DNA from: Microcaldota archaeon
Lineage (GTDB): Archaea; Micrarchaeota; Micrarchaeia; Anstonellales; Anstonellaceae
Assembly (NCBI GenBank): GCA_026413805.1
Contig: JAOAKE010000002.1
Coordinates: 4,771-68,770 of the forward strand
Length of the DNA: 64,000 nucleotides
Reading direction: 5' to 3'
This document shows, piece after piece, positions 33,591 through 42,399 of the stretch. The notes beneath the pieces were generated by a model. The model ran no database searches, had not been told where the DNA came from, and saw only the letters and a program-made list of their open reading frames with translations. A program made the position numbers and the translations under genes. The number at the start of each line of letters is the position of its first letter. Position 1 is the stretch's first letter.

Positions 33591-34004
33591 ATGGAAGAAA
33601 AAAAACCAACTGCCATTTCCTTGCCAAGAAACAGGAAAGGCCCGCTCGTCCCTCGCGGAAGAGTGCTTCGGGGAATAGTAGTTTCCGACAGGTCAAAGAA
33701 GACAGTAATTGTCCAGCGCGAGGTGCTGGAGAGGTTTCCAAAATATCGGCGCTTTGCCCGTGCTCACTCCCGCATTCCAGCGCACAACCCTGAGGAGATA
33801 GGGGCAAAGACCGGGGATTTGGTGGAAATTTCAGAGTGCAGAAAGATTTCAAAGACAAAGGCGTGGATGGTAACAAAGATAATAAAGCGCGCAGAAGGCG
33901 CCGTTGTCCTTGAGCAAAAAGGAGGCAGGGCGCTTGAGGAAGAGGCAGAGCGGCTCAAAAAATCAGAGGTGAAGCGCGCGGAGATTCCTGCCAAGAAAGA
34001 ATAG
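33591..34004 (+). CDS. rps17: Ribosomal protein uS17
   Basis: 137 residues. RGRVLRGIVVSDRSKKTVIVQRE, FPKYRRFARAHSRIPAHNPEEIGAK-type core and EISECRKISKTKAWMVTKII are diagnostic. Unusual for the family is a C-terminal charged tail of about 35 residues. Primary 16S rRNA binder. Confidence 0.95.
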   Translation: MEEKKPTAISLPRNRKGPLVPRGRVLRGIVVSDRSKKTVIVQREVLERFPKYRRFARAHSRIPAHNPEEIGAKTGDLVEISECRKISKTKAWMVTKIIKRAEGAVVLEQKGGRALEEEAERLKKSEVKRAEIPAKKE

Positions 34005-34019
34005 CAAGGGGTAGTCTTC

Positions 34020-34418
34020 ATGAAAGGGCTTGGTGGCCACATCACAAAGGGCTTGCAGACTGGCTCGCTTCTGGTCTGCAACGACAACTCTGGCGCAAAG
34101 GTAGTTGCCATAATAGGGGTGGCTGGAGCAAAGGCAAGAAGGGGCAGGTACCCAAAAGTAGGGGTTGGCGATGTGGTAACCGTTGCAGTCAAGAAAGGGA
34201 CAGCAGCGCAGAAGAAAAAGGTCCTCAAAGCCGTGATAATCCGCCAAAAGCAGCCGTTCAGGAGGCCAAATGGAATGAGGATTTCCTTCGAGGACAACGC
34301 CTGCGTGATAATTGACGAGCAGGGGCTGCCTGTTGGAAGCGAAATAAAGGGAGTCATTGCCCGCGAGGTAGCGGCAAGGTTTCCAAAAGTTGCCGCAATA
34401 GCTGCGGCTGTCATATAG
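34020..34418 (+). CDS. rpl14: Ribosomal protein uL14
   Basis: 132 residues. LLVCNDNSGAKVVAIIGVAG, KKGTAAQKKKVLKAVIIRQK and DNACVIIDEQGLPVGSEIKG mark archaeal uL14. Sits at the subunit interface. Its TAG stop overlaps the GTGGTTTTT spacer of uL24. Confidence 0.96.
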   Translation: MKGLGGHITKGLQTGSLLVCNDNSGAKVVAIIGVAGAKARRGRYPKVGVGDVVTVAVKKGTAAQKKKVLKAVIIRQKQPFRRPNGMRISFEDNACVIIDEQGLPVGSEIKGVIAREVAARFPKVAAIAAAVI

Positions 34419-34426
34419 TGGTTTTT

Positions 34427-34801
34427 ATGGTTTCAGCAAAGCCAAGGAAGCAAAGGAAGCTGCGCTACAGCGCGCCTATGCACATTCGCAAGAAGATGGT
34501 AAGCGCACACCTCTCGCCCGAGCTTCGCGCAAAGCTTGGGACAAAGAAGCGCAGCATTCCTCTGAGAAAGGGAGACACTGTCAAAATCATGCGCGGCGAT
34601 AAGAAGGGCCATAAGGGCAAGGTAATGGAGGTTTCGCTCAATGACTTGAAAGCTTATGTTGAAGGGGTTGTATCCCGCACTGCGAAGGGAGTGGAGAAGC
34701 TCATTCCAATTGACCCTTCAAACCTTCTGATAATTGATGGGGACTTTTCCAAAGACAGGCTGAGAATTCTTGAAAGGTCAAAAGGAGGCAATAAGGGTTG
34801 A
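34427..34801 (+). CDS. rpl24: Ribosomal protein uL24
   Basis: 124 residues from ATG 34427. Archaeal type: KPRKQRKLRYSAPMHIRKKM, then the KOW motif RKGDTVKIMRGDKKGHKGKV. Assembly initiator at the tunnel exit. Its stop overlaps the next gene's translation signal. Confidence 0.95.
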   Translation: MVSAKPRKQRKLRYSAPMHIRKKMVSAHLSPELRAKLGTKKRSIPLRKGDTVKIMRGDKKGHKGKVMEVSLNDLKAYVEGVVSRTAKGVEKLIPIDPSNLLIIDGDFSKDRLRILERSKGGNKG

Positions 34802-34806
34802 TGCTT

Positions 34807-35505
34807 ATGGCGAAAAAAGGCGGCTCGCACCACATGGTAAGGCTGGTTGCAAAGAAAAGGACAGGGGCAGTTGCAAGAAAAAAGCTCAAGTGGCTGCTTG
34901 TGCCTTCCCCTGGGCCGCACCCCAAGGCAGACAGCATCCCAGTCGGAGTGCTCATTCGCGACACTTTCAAGTGGGCTCGCAACCTTGCAGAGGCAAAACG
35001 AATACTCAAAAGCGGCGCGCTGCTGATAGATGGGCGAAAGGTCTCTGACCCCCACTTTCCAGTTGGACTCATGGACATCGTCTCAAGCCCTGCCCAAAAC
35101 AAGTTCTACCGCATTTCCCTGAAAGGCCCAAGCCTCTTCCCCAAGGAAATCAAGCCAGAAGAAGCCAAGTCCAAGTACCTCAAAGTAATCCGCAAGCACA
35201 CCATAAAAGGAGGAAAAATCAACCTTACCTTCCACGATGGAAGGAATTACGTTTCAGACGCCCACATAAATACAGGGGACACATGCATCCTTTCAGTCCC
35301 AGAGTTTAAGCTGCAGTCCCACATAAGGCTTGCCCCCGGCGCCCAATGCTTGGTGGTGGAAGGCAAGCACCGAGGCGAGAAGGCAAGGCTCGAAAAAATA
35401 ATTGAGAGGCCTGGTTCGCATGAAAGCGAAGCCTTATTGTCTGGCCCTGAAGGGGAATTCATTACAGTGCTGAAATACCTCTTCCCGATTGACGAAAATT
35501 ATTGA
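34807..35505 (+). CDS. rps4e: Ribosomal protein eS4
   Basis: 232 residues from ATG 34807 (ATG 34801 is also in frame; the TTGATGCTT element before 34807 matches the spacer used before eL19). Archaea/eukaryote-specific. S4-like RNA-binding part DTFKWARNLAEAKRILKSGALLIDGRKV, central domain, and a KOW motif (VVEGKHRGEKARL). Confidence 0.95.
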   Translation: MAKKGGSHHMVRLVAKKRTGAVARKKLKWLLVPSPGPHPKADSIPVGVLIRDTFKWARNLAEAKRILKSGALLIDGRKVSDPHFPVGLMDIVSSPAQNKFYRISLKGPSLFPKEIKPEEAKSKYLKVIRKHTIKGGKINLTFHDGRNYVSDAHINTGDTCILSVPEFKLQSHIRLAPGAQCLVVEGKHRGEKARLEKIIERPGSHESEALLSGPEGEFITVLKYLFPIDENY

Positions 35506-35520
35506 TAATGGTGCAATAAA

Positions 35521-36096
35521 ATGAGCAGTGAAAGCGAAAGCAAAATTGGGCAATCCCTTCCAACCGAAGAGAGCGCAAGCAAGGCAAAGGAAAACAGGAT
35601 GCTTGAGGTCATTGTTGATAAGGTAACCCTGAACATAGGAGTTGGCAGGGGCGGCCAGGAGCTTGAAAATGCCCGCACCCTGCTTGAAAGGCTTGCAGGG
35701 GCGAAGGCAGTGCCAACCCGCGCCAAGGTCCGCAACCCAGTCTTTCGCATCAAGAAAGGCGACATAATCGGGACAAAGACCACCCTCCGCGGGCCCGCTG
35801 CTGTAGATTTTGTAAGAAAAGCCCTCAAGGCAAAGAACTTCACCCTGCCTTCCCGTTCCTTTGACAAGGAAGGCAACTTTTCATTTGGGGTGCCAGAATA
35901 CATTGAGTTTCCAGGGGCAAAATATGACCCGCAAATTGGGATGCTTGGCTTTGATGTTTGCGTCACCCTCCGCAGGCGCGGATTTAGGGTCGGGAAAAGA
36001 AGGCGCGCCAAGGCAAAGATAGGGCGAGCGCACCGATTGACCAAAAAAGATGGAATAGAATTTGCAAAGAGGGTTTTTCAGATAAACGTAGTGTAG
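35521..36096 (+). CDS. rpl5: Ribosomal protein uL5
   Basis: 191 residues. The first about 25 residues are a Ser/Glu-rich extension not found in most uL5. The core has MLEVIVDKVTLNIGVGRGG, PTRAKVRNPVFRIKKGDIIGTKTTLRG and YDPQIGMLGFDVCVTLRRRG. It binds 5S rRNA and P-site tRNA. Confidence 0.95.
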   Translation: MSSESESKIGQSLPTEESASKAKENRMLEVIVDKVTLNIGVGRGGQELENARTLLERLAGAKAVPTRAKVRNPVFRIKKGDIIGTKTTLRGPAAVDFVRKALKAKNFTLPSRSFDKEGNFSFGVPEYIEFPGAKYDPQIGMLGFDVCVTLRRRGFRVGKRRRAKAKIGRAHRLTKKDGIEFAKRVFQINVV

Positions 36097-36105
36097 GGGT
36101 ATTGC

Positions 36106-36285
36106 ATGGCTGAAAAAGAAAACAAAAAGCGCGGGATACCTCCGCAGCACCGCTGGCAGGGGAAAGGGGCGCGCAAGTGCCGTTTTTGTGGCTCGGCGCG
36201 TGCGCTTATCCGCTCCTACGGCCTTCGGATATGCAGGAGATGTTTCCGGGAAGTTGCAGAGGAAATAGGCTTTCGCAAGTATTAG
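36106..36285 (+). CDS. rps14: Ribosomal protein uS14, zinc-binding type
   Basis: A short 59-residue gene. Translation gives a basic protein with CRFCGSARALIRSYGLRICRRC, the four-Cys zinc ribbon of the archaeal/eukaryotic uS14. The ATG at 36106 follows AGGGGTATTGC, and the TAG at 36283 precedes the uS8 signal GGATGTGATGTT. Its place between uL5 and uS8 is universal. Confidence 0.94.
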   Translation: MAEKENKKRGIPPQHRWQGKGARKCRFCGSARALIRSYGLRICRRCFREVAEEIGFRKY

Positions 36286-36296
36286 GATGTGATGTT

Positions 36297-36683
36297 ATGG
36301 CTAACGATCCACTGGCAGACGCTCTCAATACCATAAAGACCCATGAGAGGTTCGCCAAGCCAAGCTGCAGCATAAAGCCCTCAAAGCTTATCCGCGAAAC
36401 CCTGAAAATATTGCAAAGAAAGGGATACATAGGCGATTTTGAGTTCGTAGATGACGGGCTGAGCGGTTATTTCAAGGTGCAGCTTCTTGGAAGGATAAAT
36501 GAGTGCGGTGCAGTTAAGCCAAGGTTTGCAGTCAAAAAATCCGAGTGGGGAGAATGGGAGAGCAAATACCTGCCAGGGATAGGGTTTGGGATTTTCATAG
36601 TTTCAACCCCGCAAGGCCTGATGACCAACGAAGAAGCAAAAGAAAAGGGGCTTGGCGGAAGGCTTATAGCCTACATATATTGA
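36297..36683 (+). CDS. rps8: Ribosomal protein uS8
   Basis: 128 residues from ATG 36297. NDPLADALNTIKTHERF, LIRETLKILQRKGYIGDFEFVDDG and the C-terminal LPGIGFGIFIVSTPQGLMTNEEAKEKGLGG are diagnostic. Central-domain 16S rRNA binder. Confidence 0.95.
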   Translation: MANDPLADALNTIKTHERFAKPSCSIKPSKLIRETLKILQRKGYIGDFEFVDDGLSGYFKVQLLGRINECGAVKPRFAVKKSEWGEWESKYLPGIGFGIFIVSTPQGLMTNEEAKEKGLGGRLIAYIY

Positions 36684-36695
36684 CGCGGTGAAATA

Positions 36696-37181
36696 ATGAA
36701 ATTGCCAGAAGGAGTCAAGGCATCGGTTGAAGGCAGGCGCCTCACCATTAGCGGGCCAAAGGGCACAGTGTCCAAGGTTTTCAACCATCCCGATGCCCGA
36801 ATCAGCATCCAAAACGGGGAGGTTGAAATCGGCGGCGGGAAAAAGATAGAGGCGACAATAGAGGCGCATATAAGAAACATGGCAATAGGTGTAACTGAAG
36901 GCTACACCAAAAAGCTAAAGGCAGTTTACTCTCACTTTCCAATTTCTGTGGAGGTGAAAGGAAAGGAGCTCCTGATAAAAAACTTTCTTGGCGAAAAGCA
37001 GCCAAGAAGGGCGCGGATAGCTGGCGAAACCAAGGTGGAAGCCAAGGGGCAGGAGCTTACGGTTTCAGGCCCATCAAAAGAGGATGTTGGGCAGACCATT
37101 GCAAATATTCGCTCTGCCACAAAGATAAGGAACCGCGATTCGCGGGTTTTCCAAGATGGCTTTTACATAGTTGAACAATGA
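36696..37181 (+). CDS. rpl6: Ribosomal protein uL6
   Basis: 161 residues with CGCGGTGAAATA before the ATG. Two-domain uL6: VKASVEGRRLTISGPKGTVSK, then the second copy EVKGKELLIKNFLGEKQPRRA and KEDVGQTIANIRSATKI. Close to the factor-binding site. Slightly short but complete. Confidence 0.94.
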   Translation: MKLPEGVKASVEGRRLTISGPKGTVSKVFNHPDARISIQNGEVEIGGGKKIEATIEAHIRNMAIGVTEGYTKKLKAVYSHFPISVEVKGKELLIKNFLGEKQPRRARIAGETKVEAKGQELTVSGPSKEDVGQTIANIRSATKIRNRDSRVFQDGFYIVEQ

Positions 37182-37198
37182 TATGGCGCGGTGTGCTT

Positions 37199-37663
37199 AT
37201 GGTCAAAAAAAGAAAACACCCCAAATTCCTTCGGCCTAACTTCGGGCGCTCCAGCAGGAAGAGGGTAAAGCGCTCGTGGAGGAGCCAGCGAGGGATTGAC
37301 AATAAAAAGAGGCTGAAGATAAAGTATATGGGCGCCTCGCCATCAATCGGGTACGGCCAGCCTGCTCAATTGAGGCACAAGCACCCAATTGGCCTGCCAG
37401 AAGTCCTTGTTGACTCTGCCTCAAAGCTTGAGGGGCTAAAGGAAGTGGCAGTCCGCATAGCAGGAGGGGTAGGCAGAAAGAAGCGGGAAGAAATAGTCAA
37501 AAAGGCAGAAGCGCTCGGGCTTGCAGTCCTAAATAAGGCAAAAAAATATTCCGCACCTGAAAAGAAAAAGCCCGAGGAAAAAAAGGCAGAAGCACCCGCC
37601 TTAAAGCAAGAAGAAAAGCCCCAAGGGCAAAAGCCTGATGAGACTAAAGAGAGCAAAAGCTAA
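37199..37663 (+). CDS. rpl32e: Ribosomal protein eL32
   Basis: 154 residues from ATG 37199 (GGTGTGCTT upstream). FLRPNFGRSSRKRVKRSWRSQRGIDNKKR and GYGQPAQLRHKHPIGLPEVLV are typical. The last about 45 residues are a Lys/Glu/Pro tail. Archaea/eukaryote-specific. Confidence 0.93.
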   Translation: MVKKRKHPKFLRPNFGRSSRKRVKRSWRSQRGIDNKKRLKIKYMGASPSIGYGQPAQLRHKHPIGLPEVLVDSASKLEGLKEVAVRIAGGVGRKKREEIVKKAEALGLAVLNKAKKYSAPEKKKPEEKKAEAPALKQEEKPQGQKPDETKESKS

Positions 37664-37672
37664 GTGATGCTT

Positions 37673-38167
37673 ATGGCAATGGCAACTGTAAAAAGGATTG
37701 CATCAGAGCTGCTGGGAGTTGGAAAGTCCCAGATACGCTTTAAGCCAGACTCACTGCAGAAGATTGAAGAGGCGCTTACCAGGGAGGACGTCCGCAGCCT
37801 CATAAAAGAAGGGGCAGTATATGCCCTCAGCCCAAGAGGGGCATGCCGCCTTCGCAGAAAGAAAAAGGCAGGGCAGCTCAGAAAGGGGAGAAGAAGCGGA
37901 ACTGGGACGCGCAAGGGCTCTGCTGGCGCAAGGATGGGAAATAAAAAATTTTGGATTGCGCGCGTCCGTGCGCAGCGCAAGTATCTGCGGATTCTTGTCT
38001 CTGAAAATAGGCTGCCTCCAAAAGAAGCGCGAAGGATGTATTGGATGATAAAAGGCAATGCCTTCAGGGGAGTGCGCGCCCTTGAGACATTCTTGCATGA
38101 GAACAAGCTCTTGCAAGAGGAAAGGAAAAAGGCAAGTGAATCTAACAGGCATCAAGTGGAGAAGTGA
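37673..38167 (+). CDS. rpl19e: Ribosomal protein eL19
   Basis: 164 residues from ATG 37673 (GTGATGCTT spacer; ATG 37679 also possible). KRIASELLGVGKSQIRFKP, RRKKKAGQLRKGRRSGTGTRKGSAGARMG and the long C-terminal helix fit eL19, which bridges the subunits through that helix. Confidence 0.94.
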   Translation: MAMATVKRIASELLGVGKSQIRFKPDSLQKIEEALTREDVRSLIKEGAVYALSPRGACRLRRKKKAGQLRKGRRSGTGTRKGSAGARMGNKKFWIARVRAQRKYLRILVSENRLPPKEARRMYWMIKGNAFRGVRALETFLHENKLLQEERKKASESNRHQVEK

Positions 38168-38172
38168 TTGAA

Positions 38173-38757
38173 GTGCCAAAGGCAACAAGTGCGATTTACA
38201 AGGTGGCGTTTCGCCGAAGGAGGCTCAACCTTACAAATTATTCCAAGAGGCTTTCGCTAGTGAAGGGCGCGCTTCCAAGAATGGTAGTGCGCAAGTCTTC
38301 TCGCGGAGTCTTGGTGCAGTTTATCTCGTTTTCTCCAAAGGGGGACCAGGTATTGGCCTGTGCAGCCTCTGGCAGCCTAAAAGAATATGGATGGGTCCCG
38401 CACTGCAATTCCCCGACAGCTTACCTCTGCGGGCTGCTTGCCGGAAAAAATGCGGCAGCAAAGGGGCTCAAAGAGTTCAACCTTGACATTGGGATGCACA
38501 CCCCCTCCAAAGGCTCCTTGGTTTTTGCGGCACTAAAAGGGGCGCTTGATGCTGGGCTAAAAACAAATTACTCTGAGGAAATGATTAGCGAAGATAGGAT
38601 TCAGGGGGCTCAAATTGCGCAGTTTGCCAAGAAGCTGCGCTCCGAAGACGAGTCGAGATACAAAAGGGTGTTTTCATCTTACTTAAAAGAGAACTTTGCC
38701 CCTGAAAACATTGTGGAGCAGTTCAATTTAGTTAAGGAAAAGATACAGCGATCGTGA
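38173..38757 (+). CDS. rpl18: Ribosomal protein uL18
   Basis: 194 residues with a GTG start (38173; GTG 38164 overlaps the eL19 stop). Archaeal/eukaryotic uL18 (L5e type): RRRLNLTNYSKRLSLVKG, RMVVRKSSRGVLVQF, GLKEFNLDIGMHTPSKGSLVFAALKGALDAGL. Binds 5S rRNA with uL5. Confidence 0.93.
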   Translation: MPKATSAIYKVAFRRRRLNLTNYSKRLSLVKGALPRMVVRKSSRGVLVQFISFSPKGDQVLACAASGSLKEYGWVPHCNSPTAYLCGLLAGKNAAAKGLKEFNLDIGMHTPSKGSLVFAALKGALDAGLKTNYSEEMISEDRIQGAQIAQFAKKLRSEDESRYKRVFSSYLKENFAPENIVEQFNLVKEKIQRS

Positions 38758-38769
38758 CGGTGAAGCAAT

Positions 38770-39459
38770 ATGGCAAGGGTTAGTAACGAAGTTGGCGGGC
38801 AGCAGGAAGATGAAAAGCCAGAGTGGATTCCAAAGACCGAGATAGGCAGGATGGTAAAATCAGGCCAGATAACCTCTGTAGAAGAGATATTCTTCATGGG
38901 CAAAAAGATACTTGAGCACGAAATCGTTGATTACCTTTACCCCAATTTAATTGAAGAAACCCTAGAAGTTTCAAGCACCCAGAGGATGACTGACAATGGC
39001 AGAAAGGCGCAGTTTAGGGCAGTTGTCCTTGTTGGCGACAAAAATGGGCATGTGGGCGTGGGCGTAGGAAAATCCGAGGAAGTAAAGCCTGCCATTGAAT
39101 CTGCGATTAAAAATGCAAAGAGAAACATCATCTCAGTTCCGCTTGGAAAGACTGGCAAGTACAAGCACACCTTGCCAATAAAGGTGGTTGGAAAGTCAGG
39201 GAGCGTAGAAGTGACCCTTAAGCCTGCCCCGCTTGGAATTGGGCTGGTGGCAAACGAAGTAGTCAAAAAGGTGCTGGCAGCTGCTGGAGTAAAGGACATC
39301 TGGAGCTTCTCACGTGGGCATACTCGCAACGTGTATAACACCGCCATGGCAGTAATTGACGCTATTGAGAAGCTAAACACCATGAGGCTAAAAGAGGGCT
39401 GGGAATCCATTGTAGAGGTGCAGGCTAAATTAAAGTCTGGTGAAAAGGTGCATTCATGA
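38770..39459 (+). CDS. rps5: Ribosomal protein uS5
   Basis: 229 residues. RKAQFRAVVLVGDKNGHVGVGVGKSEEV and PLGIGLVANEVVKKVLAAAGVKDIWSFSRGHTRN are diagnostic of the archaeal form. Its stop overlaps the uL30 ATG (ATGA), so translation is coupled. Confidence 0.95.
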   Translation: MARVSNEVGGQQEDEKPEWIPKTEIGRMVKSGQITSVEEIFFMGKKILEHEIVDYLYPNLIEETLEVSSTQRMTDNGRKAQFRAVVLVGDKNGHVGVGVGKSEEVKPAIESAIKNAKRNIISVPLGKTGKYKHTLPIKVVGKSGSVEVTLKPAPLGIGLVANEVVKKVLAAAGVKDIWSFSRGHTRNVYNTAMAVIDAIEKLNTMRLKEGWESIVEVQAKLKSGEKVHS

Positions 39460-39890
39460 AGCTCGCAGTAATAAGGCTAAAAGGAAGGTTTTCACTTTCC
39501 CCAAAGGTAGAAGACACTCTTTGCAGGCTGAGGCTGCAAAAGACCTACTCTTGCACCCTTGTGGAGGAAAAAGAGGTCGGCATGCTCCGAGCCTGCAAAG
39601 ATGCAATATCCTTTGGGCAGCTGGACGCAGACACCCTCGCCTTGCTACTTGCAAAGCGAGGCAAAACAACTGATGGGAAAAGGCTGTCCGAAGAAAAAAA
39701 GCCAGACCAGATACACAAAATAGCCGAAGAGATTATTTCATCTTCCAAGGGGCTTGAGGAGCACGGAGTCTTCCCAGTTTTCTTTCTCTCTCCCCCAAAA
39801 GGCGGGTTTGGAAGCAAGAAGGCCCATGCGCCGCGCGGGCCAGTGGGCAACAACCCAGAAATAGCCAAGCTTATAAAAAAGATGGTTTGA
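39456..39890 (+). CDS. rpl30: Ribosomal protein uL30
   Basis: 144 residues; archaeal long form. KLAVIRLKGRFSLSPKVEDTLCRLRLQKTYSCTLVEE is the conserved ferredoxin-like core, followed by the extra helical domain with FFLSPPKGGFGSKKAHAPRG. Overlaps uS5 by four bases. Confidence 0.93.
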   Translation: MKLAVIRLKGRFSLSPKVEDTLCRLRLQKTYSCTLVEEKEVGMLRACKDAISFGQLDADTLALLLAKRGKTTDGKRLSEEKKPDQIHKIAEEIISSSKGLEEHGVFPVFFLSPPKGGFGSKKAHAPRGPVGNNPEIAKLIKKMV

Positions 39891-40337
39891 ATGGCAAGAC
39901 TAAAAAAGCGAAACCGGAAGTTTTTAGGAAGCCGAAGCCACGGCAAAGGCAACGCCAAAAACAGGCGTGGAAAGGGCAATAAGGGCGGCTGGGGCAGGGC
40001 AGGGATGCACAAGCACCGCTATTCCTACATTACTGCCTATGAGCCTGATTTCTTCGGAGTCCATGGGTTTGTCCCTCCTAAAAAGCAAAAGCCAAAATGC
40101 ATCAACTTGTGGCAAATTGACAGATATGCCGCCTTGGGCAAGCTACAAAAAAAGGACGGCAAGGATTACTTTGAGTTTAGCGGGAAAGTGCTTGGGACAG
40201 GAAGCATAAACCACCCAGTTATAATAAAAGCACTTTCTTTCTCAAGGGGGGCAGAAGAGAAAATAAGGGCAGCTGGAGGAAGGGCAGAGAAGCTTTCTTC
40301 CAGCGAGAAAGGCCTCAACACAATGGAAAAGAATTAA
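39891..40337 (+). CDS. rpl15: Ribosomal protein uL15
   Basis: 148 residues beginning directly after the uL30 stop. SRSHGKGNAKNRRGKGNKGGWGRAGMHKHR and the globular part with NLWQIDRYA and VLGTGSINHPVIIKALSFS. Late-assembly large-subunit protein. SecY normally follows; here a pilin-like gene intervenes. Confidence 0.94.
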   Translation: MARLKKRNRKFLGSRSHGKGNAKNRRGKGNKGGWGRAGMHKHRYSYITAYEPDFFGVHGFVPPKKQKPKCINLWQIDRYAALGKLQKKDGKDYFEFSGKVLGTGSINHPVIIKALSFSRGAEEKIRAAGGRAEKLSSSEKGLNTMEKN

Positions 40338-40375
40338 AATTTATGCTATAAAATATTTGTAAAAGGTGGTAATAA
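40338..40375 (+). promoter_or_regulatory. TATA box and leader of the VirB2-like pilin gene
   Basis: TGCTATAAAATATT (about 40343-40356) is a consensus-like TATA box about 20-30 bases before ATG 40376. It gives the inserted gene its own promoter with a short leader carrying AAAGGTGGTAATAA. Confidence 0.55.
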
Positions 40376-40735
40376 ATGCTAAATAGAAAAATAGCCATTT
40401 TGTCAGTTGCACTGCTGATGCTGGTTGCATTGGCAAGTGCCCAGCGCAGCGGGCTTTCTGCGCTGGAGAACGCCATCAGGACATTATGCAGCAGCCTAAA
40501 TGCCCTGCTTCCAGTAGTGGCAATGCTGATGGTCTTGGTGGCAGGAGTAATATATGCTGCTGGGCAGATAATGGGTGCTGAAACCCGTGCAAGGGCAAAT
40601 GTCTGGGCAACTGCTGCCCTGACAGGCGCACTAATAGCCCTTCTTATCTACTCTATCGCCCCGCAGATACTCTTCCAGCTTTATAACACAGGCAGTGCCA
40701 CCAGCACAGACTGGATAAACCAATACTGCAGATAA
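40376..40735 (+). CDS. VirB2/TrbC-like pilin precursor
   Basis: 119 residues with a strong AAAGGTGGT signal. Signal peptide MLNRKIAILSVALLMLVALASA, a short polar segment with one Cys, then two hydrophobic helices separated by the small polar loop GAETRARA, and a short polar C-terminus with a Cys. This is the layout of the VirB2/TrbC major pilins of type IV secretion systems. No other secretion gene lies near, so it may be a distant relative used for surface fibres. It interrupts the conserved uL15-secY pair and has its own TATA box. Confidence 0.7.
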   Translation: MLNRKIAILSVALLMLVALASAQRSGLSALENAIRTLCSSLNALLPVVAMLMVLVAGVIYAAGQIMGAETRARANVWATAALTGALIALLIYSIAPQILFQLYNTGSATSTDWINQYCR

Positions 40736-40823
40736 ACCAATACTGCACTGCAACCGTTCCATAAAGCCTTCTTTTTTTGTTTTTCTTTTTCAGGCTTGCC
40801 TTATTTGAGTTCCCCAAAGCTAA

Positions 40824-40835
40824 TTATATATAAAT
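40824..40835 (+). promoter_or_regulatory. TATA box of the secY segment
   Basis: TTATATATAAAT lies about 40-50 bases before the SecY start in a 139-base gap. It suggests a new transcription start after the inserted pilin gene. Confidence 0.6.
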
Positions 40836-40874
40836 ATTTTCACCATAAGCAGTGCGAGTTTAACTGCTGATTTT

Positions 40875-42383
40875 ATGGGCTCGCTTGATTTCATCCAGCC
40901 TGTTATGCGCTTTTTGCCAGAGGTTGCACCGCCTTCTAGACCACCTACCCTTTCAGAAAAGCTGATGTGGACTTCTCTGGCGCTTGGAATATTTTTTGTC
41001 ATGTACAATGTAGTGGCTGTCGGGGTGGAGCAGCACGCTGCAGGAATGGACTTTTTGCAGGTGGTGACTGCCAGCCGCATAGGCTCTCTGATTACTGTTG
41101 GAATCGGTCCAATTGTGCTTGCAAGCATTTTCTTGCAGCTTTTTGCTGGAGCGAAGATAATTAACGTGGACATGTCCAATCCAGAAGAAAAGCGCAAGTT
41201 CCAAGCTACGCAGAAGCTTCTTGCCATACTGCTTTGCTTTTTAGAGGCCACAATATTTGTGGTATTTGCGAGGGTGGCACTGATGCCCCTTTTCCCCGGA
41301 GAGGGCTATACCACAAACCTAGACGGTTCGCAAAGCCTTCATGCCCCACTTACCATGGCTATAGTGATATTCCAAATAGCCCTTGGCTCGCTCATTCTTC
41401 TTTATCTTGACGAAGTGGTTTCAAAGCACGGAATAGGCAGCGGCATTTCCCTTTTCATCGCTGCCGGTGTCTCCATGGCAATAGTTGGAGGCACAATTGC
41501 GCTTTTTACAGGCCCTGGCGGGGTAATCGAAGCCCTTTCCTCTGGAAGCTCAGAGGCTCTTCCAAATGCCATTCTTGCCCTTCTCCCACTTTTCTTTACA
41601 ATTGCAGTCTTCTTGGTAGTTTCGTATGCAGAAGGAATAAAAGTGGAAATACCTCTTGCATTTGACCGAGCGCGCGGGTTTGGAAGCCGGTTTCCAATAA
41701 AGCTTTTGTATGTCTCAAACATCCCAGTCATACTTGCCTCTGCCCTTCTTATGAACCTTCATCTTTTTGCAGTTGGCCTGCAAGACAAGCACCTCTGCAT
41801 TACAGGGGAGTTTGACCCTACAAGCCAGGAGCTTAACAAGTGCAAAGGAGGAATAGACTTAGTGCAGCTGATAGCATTTGTTGATTCCAGCCATCAGATA
41901 AGGGATGGAGCGCTTTATTTGATATCGCCCATCTATCGCCCGCTGCAAGGAAACTACGGCGCTTACTTTAACCACATAATTTCAGGCCAAACCCCGGTAT
42001 ATGGCTTGCCAGAGTGGCTTCACGTAATCGTGTATATTCTCTTCATGATGGGGCTTTGCATTCTTTTTGGCCAGTTCTGGATTGAGACCACGGGAATGAA
42101 CGCGCAGGAAGTGGCAAAGCAGCTGGACAAGTCTGGGCTTCAAATTCCAGGATTTCGCCGCGACCCGAGAGTAGTAGAAAAAAAGCTCAACGACTATATA
42201 CCTTACATTACAGTAATCGGCAGCGCATTTGTCGGCCTGCTTGCAGCACTTGCAGACATGTCAGGGGCGCTTGGCAGCGGGACAGGAATACTCCTGACAG
42301 TGGGCATCCTTTATAGGATGTACCAAGACCTCGAGAACCAGCGGCTCTTTGAATCATATTCCCTCCTGAGCAAATTTGCATGA
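40875..42383 (+). CDS. secY: Protein translocase subunit SecY
   Basis: 502 residues with ten predicted membrane helices. Shows the plug/N-terminal region (PTLSEKLMWTSLALGIFF), SRIGSLITVGIGPIVLASI, the conserved cytoplasmic loop AEGIKVEIPLAFDRARGFGSRFPIKLLYVSNIPVI and TTGMNAQEVAKQLDKSGLQIPGFRRDPR. It forms the Sec channel with SecE and SecG/Sec61-beta and would export the signal-peptide proteins in this window. Confidence 0.96.
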   Translation: MGSLDFIQPVMRFLPEVAPPSRPPTLSEKLMWTSLALGIFFVMYNVVAVGVEQHAAGMDFLQVVTASRIGSLITVGIGPIVLASIFLQLFAGAKIINVDMSNPEEKRKFQATQKLLAILLCFLEATIFVVFARVALMPLFPGEGYTTNLDGSQSLHAPLTMAIVIFQIALGSLILLYLDEVVSKHGIGSGISLFIAAGVSMAIVGGTIALFTGPGGVIEALSSGSSEALPNAILALLPLFFTIAVFLVVSYAEGIKVEIPLAFDRARGFGSRFPIKLLYVSNIPVILASALLMNLHLFAVGLQDKHLCITGEFDPTSQELNKCKGGIDLVQLIAFVDSSHQIRDGALYLISPIYRPLQGNYGAYFNHIISGQTPVYGLPEWLHVIVYILFMMGLCILFGQFWIETTGMNAQEVAKQLDKSGLQIPGFRRDPRVVEKKLNDYIPYITVIGSAFVGLLAALADMSGALGSGTGILLTVGILYRMYQDLENQRLFESYSLLSKFA

Positions 42384-42399
42384 GGCTGAGGTGTTGAGG

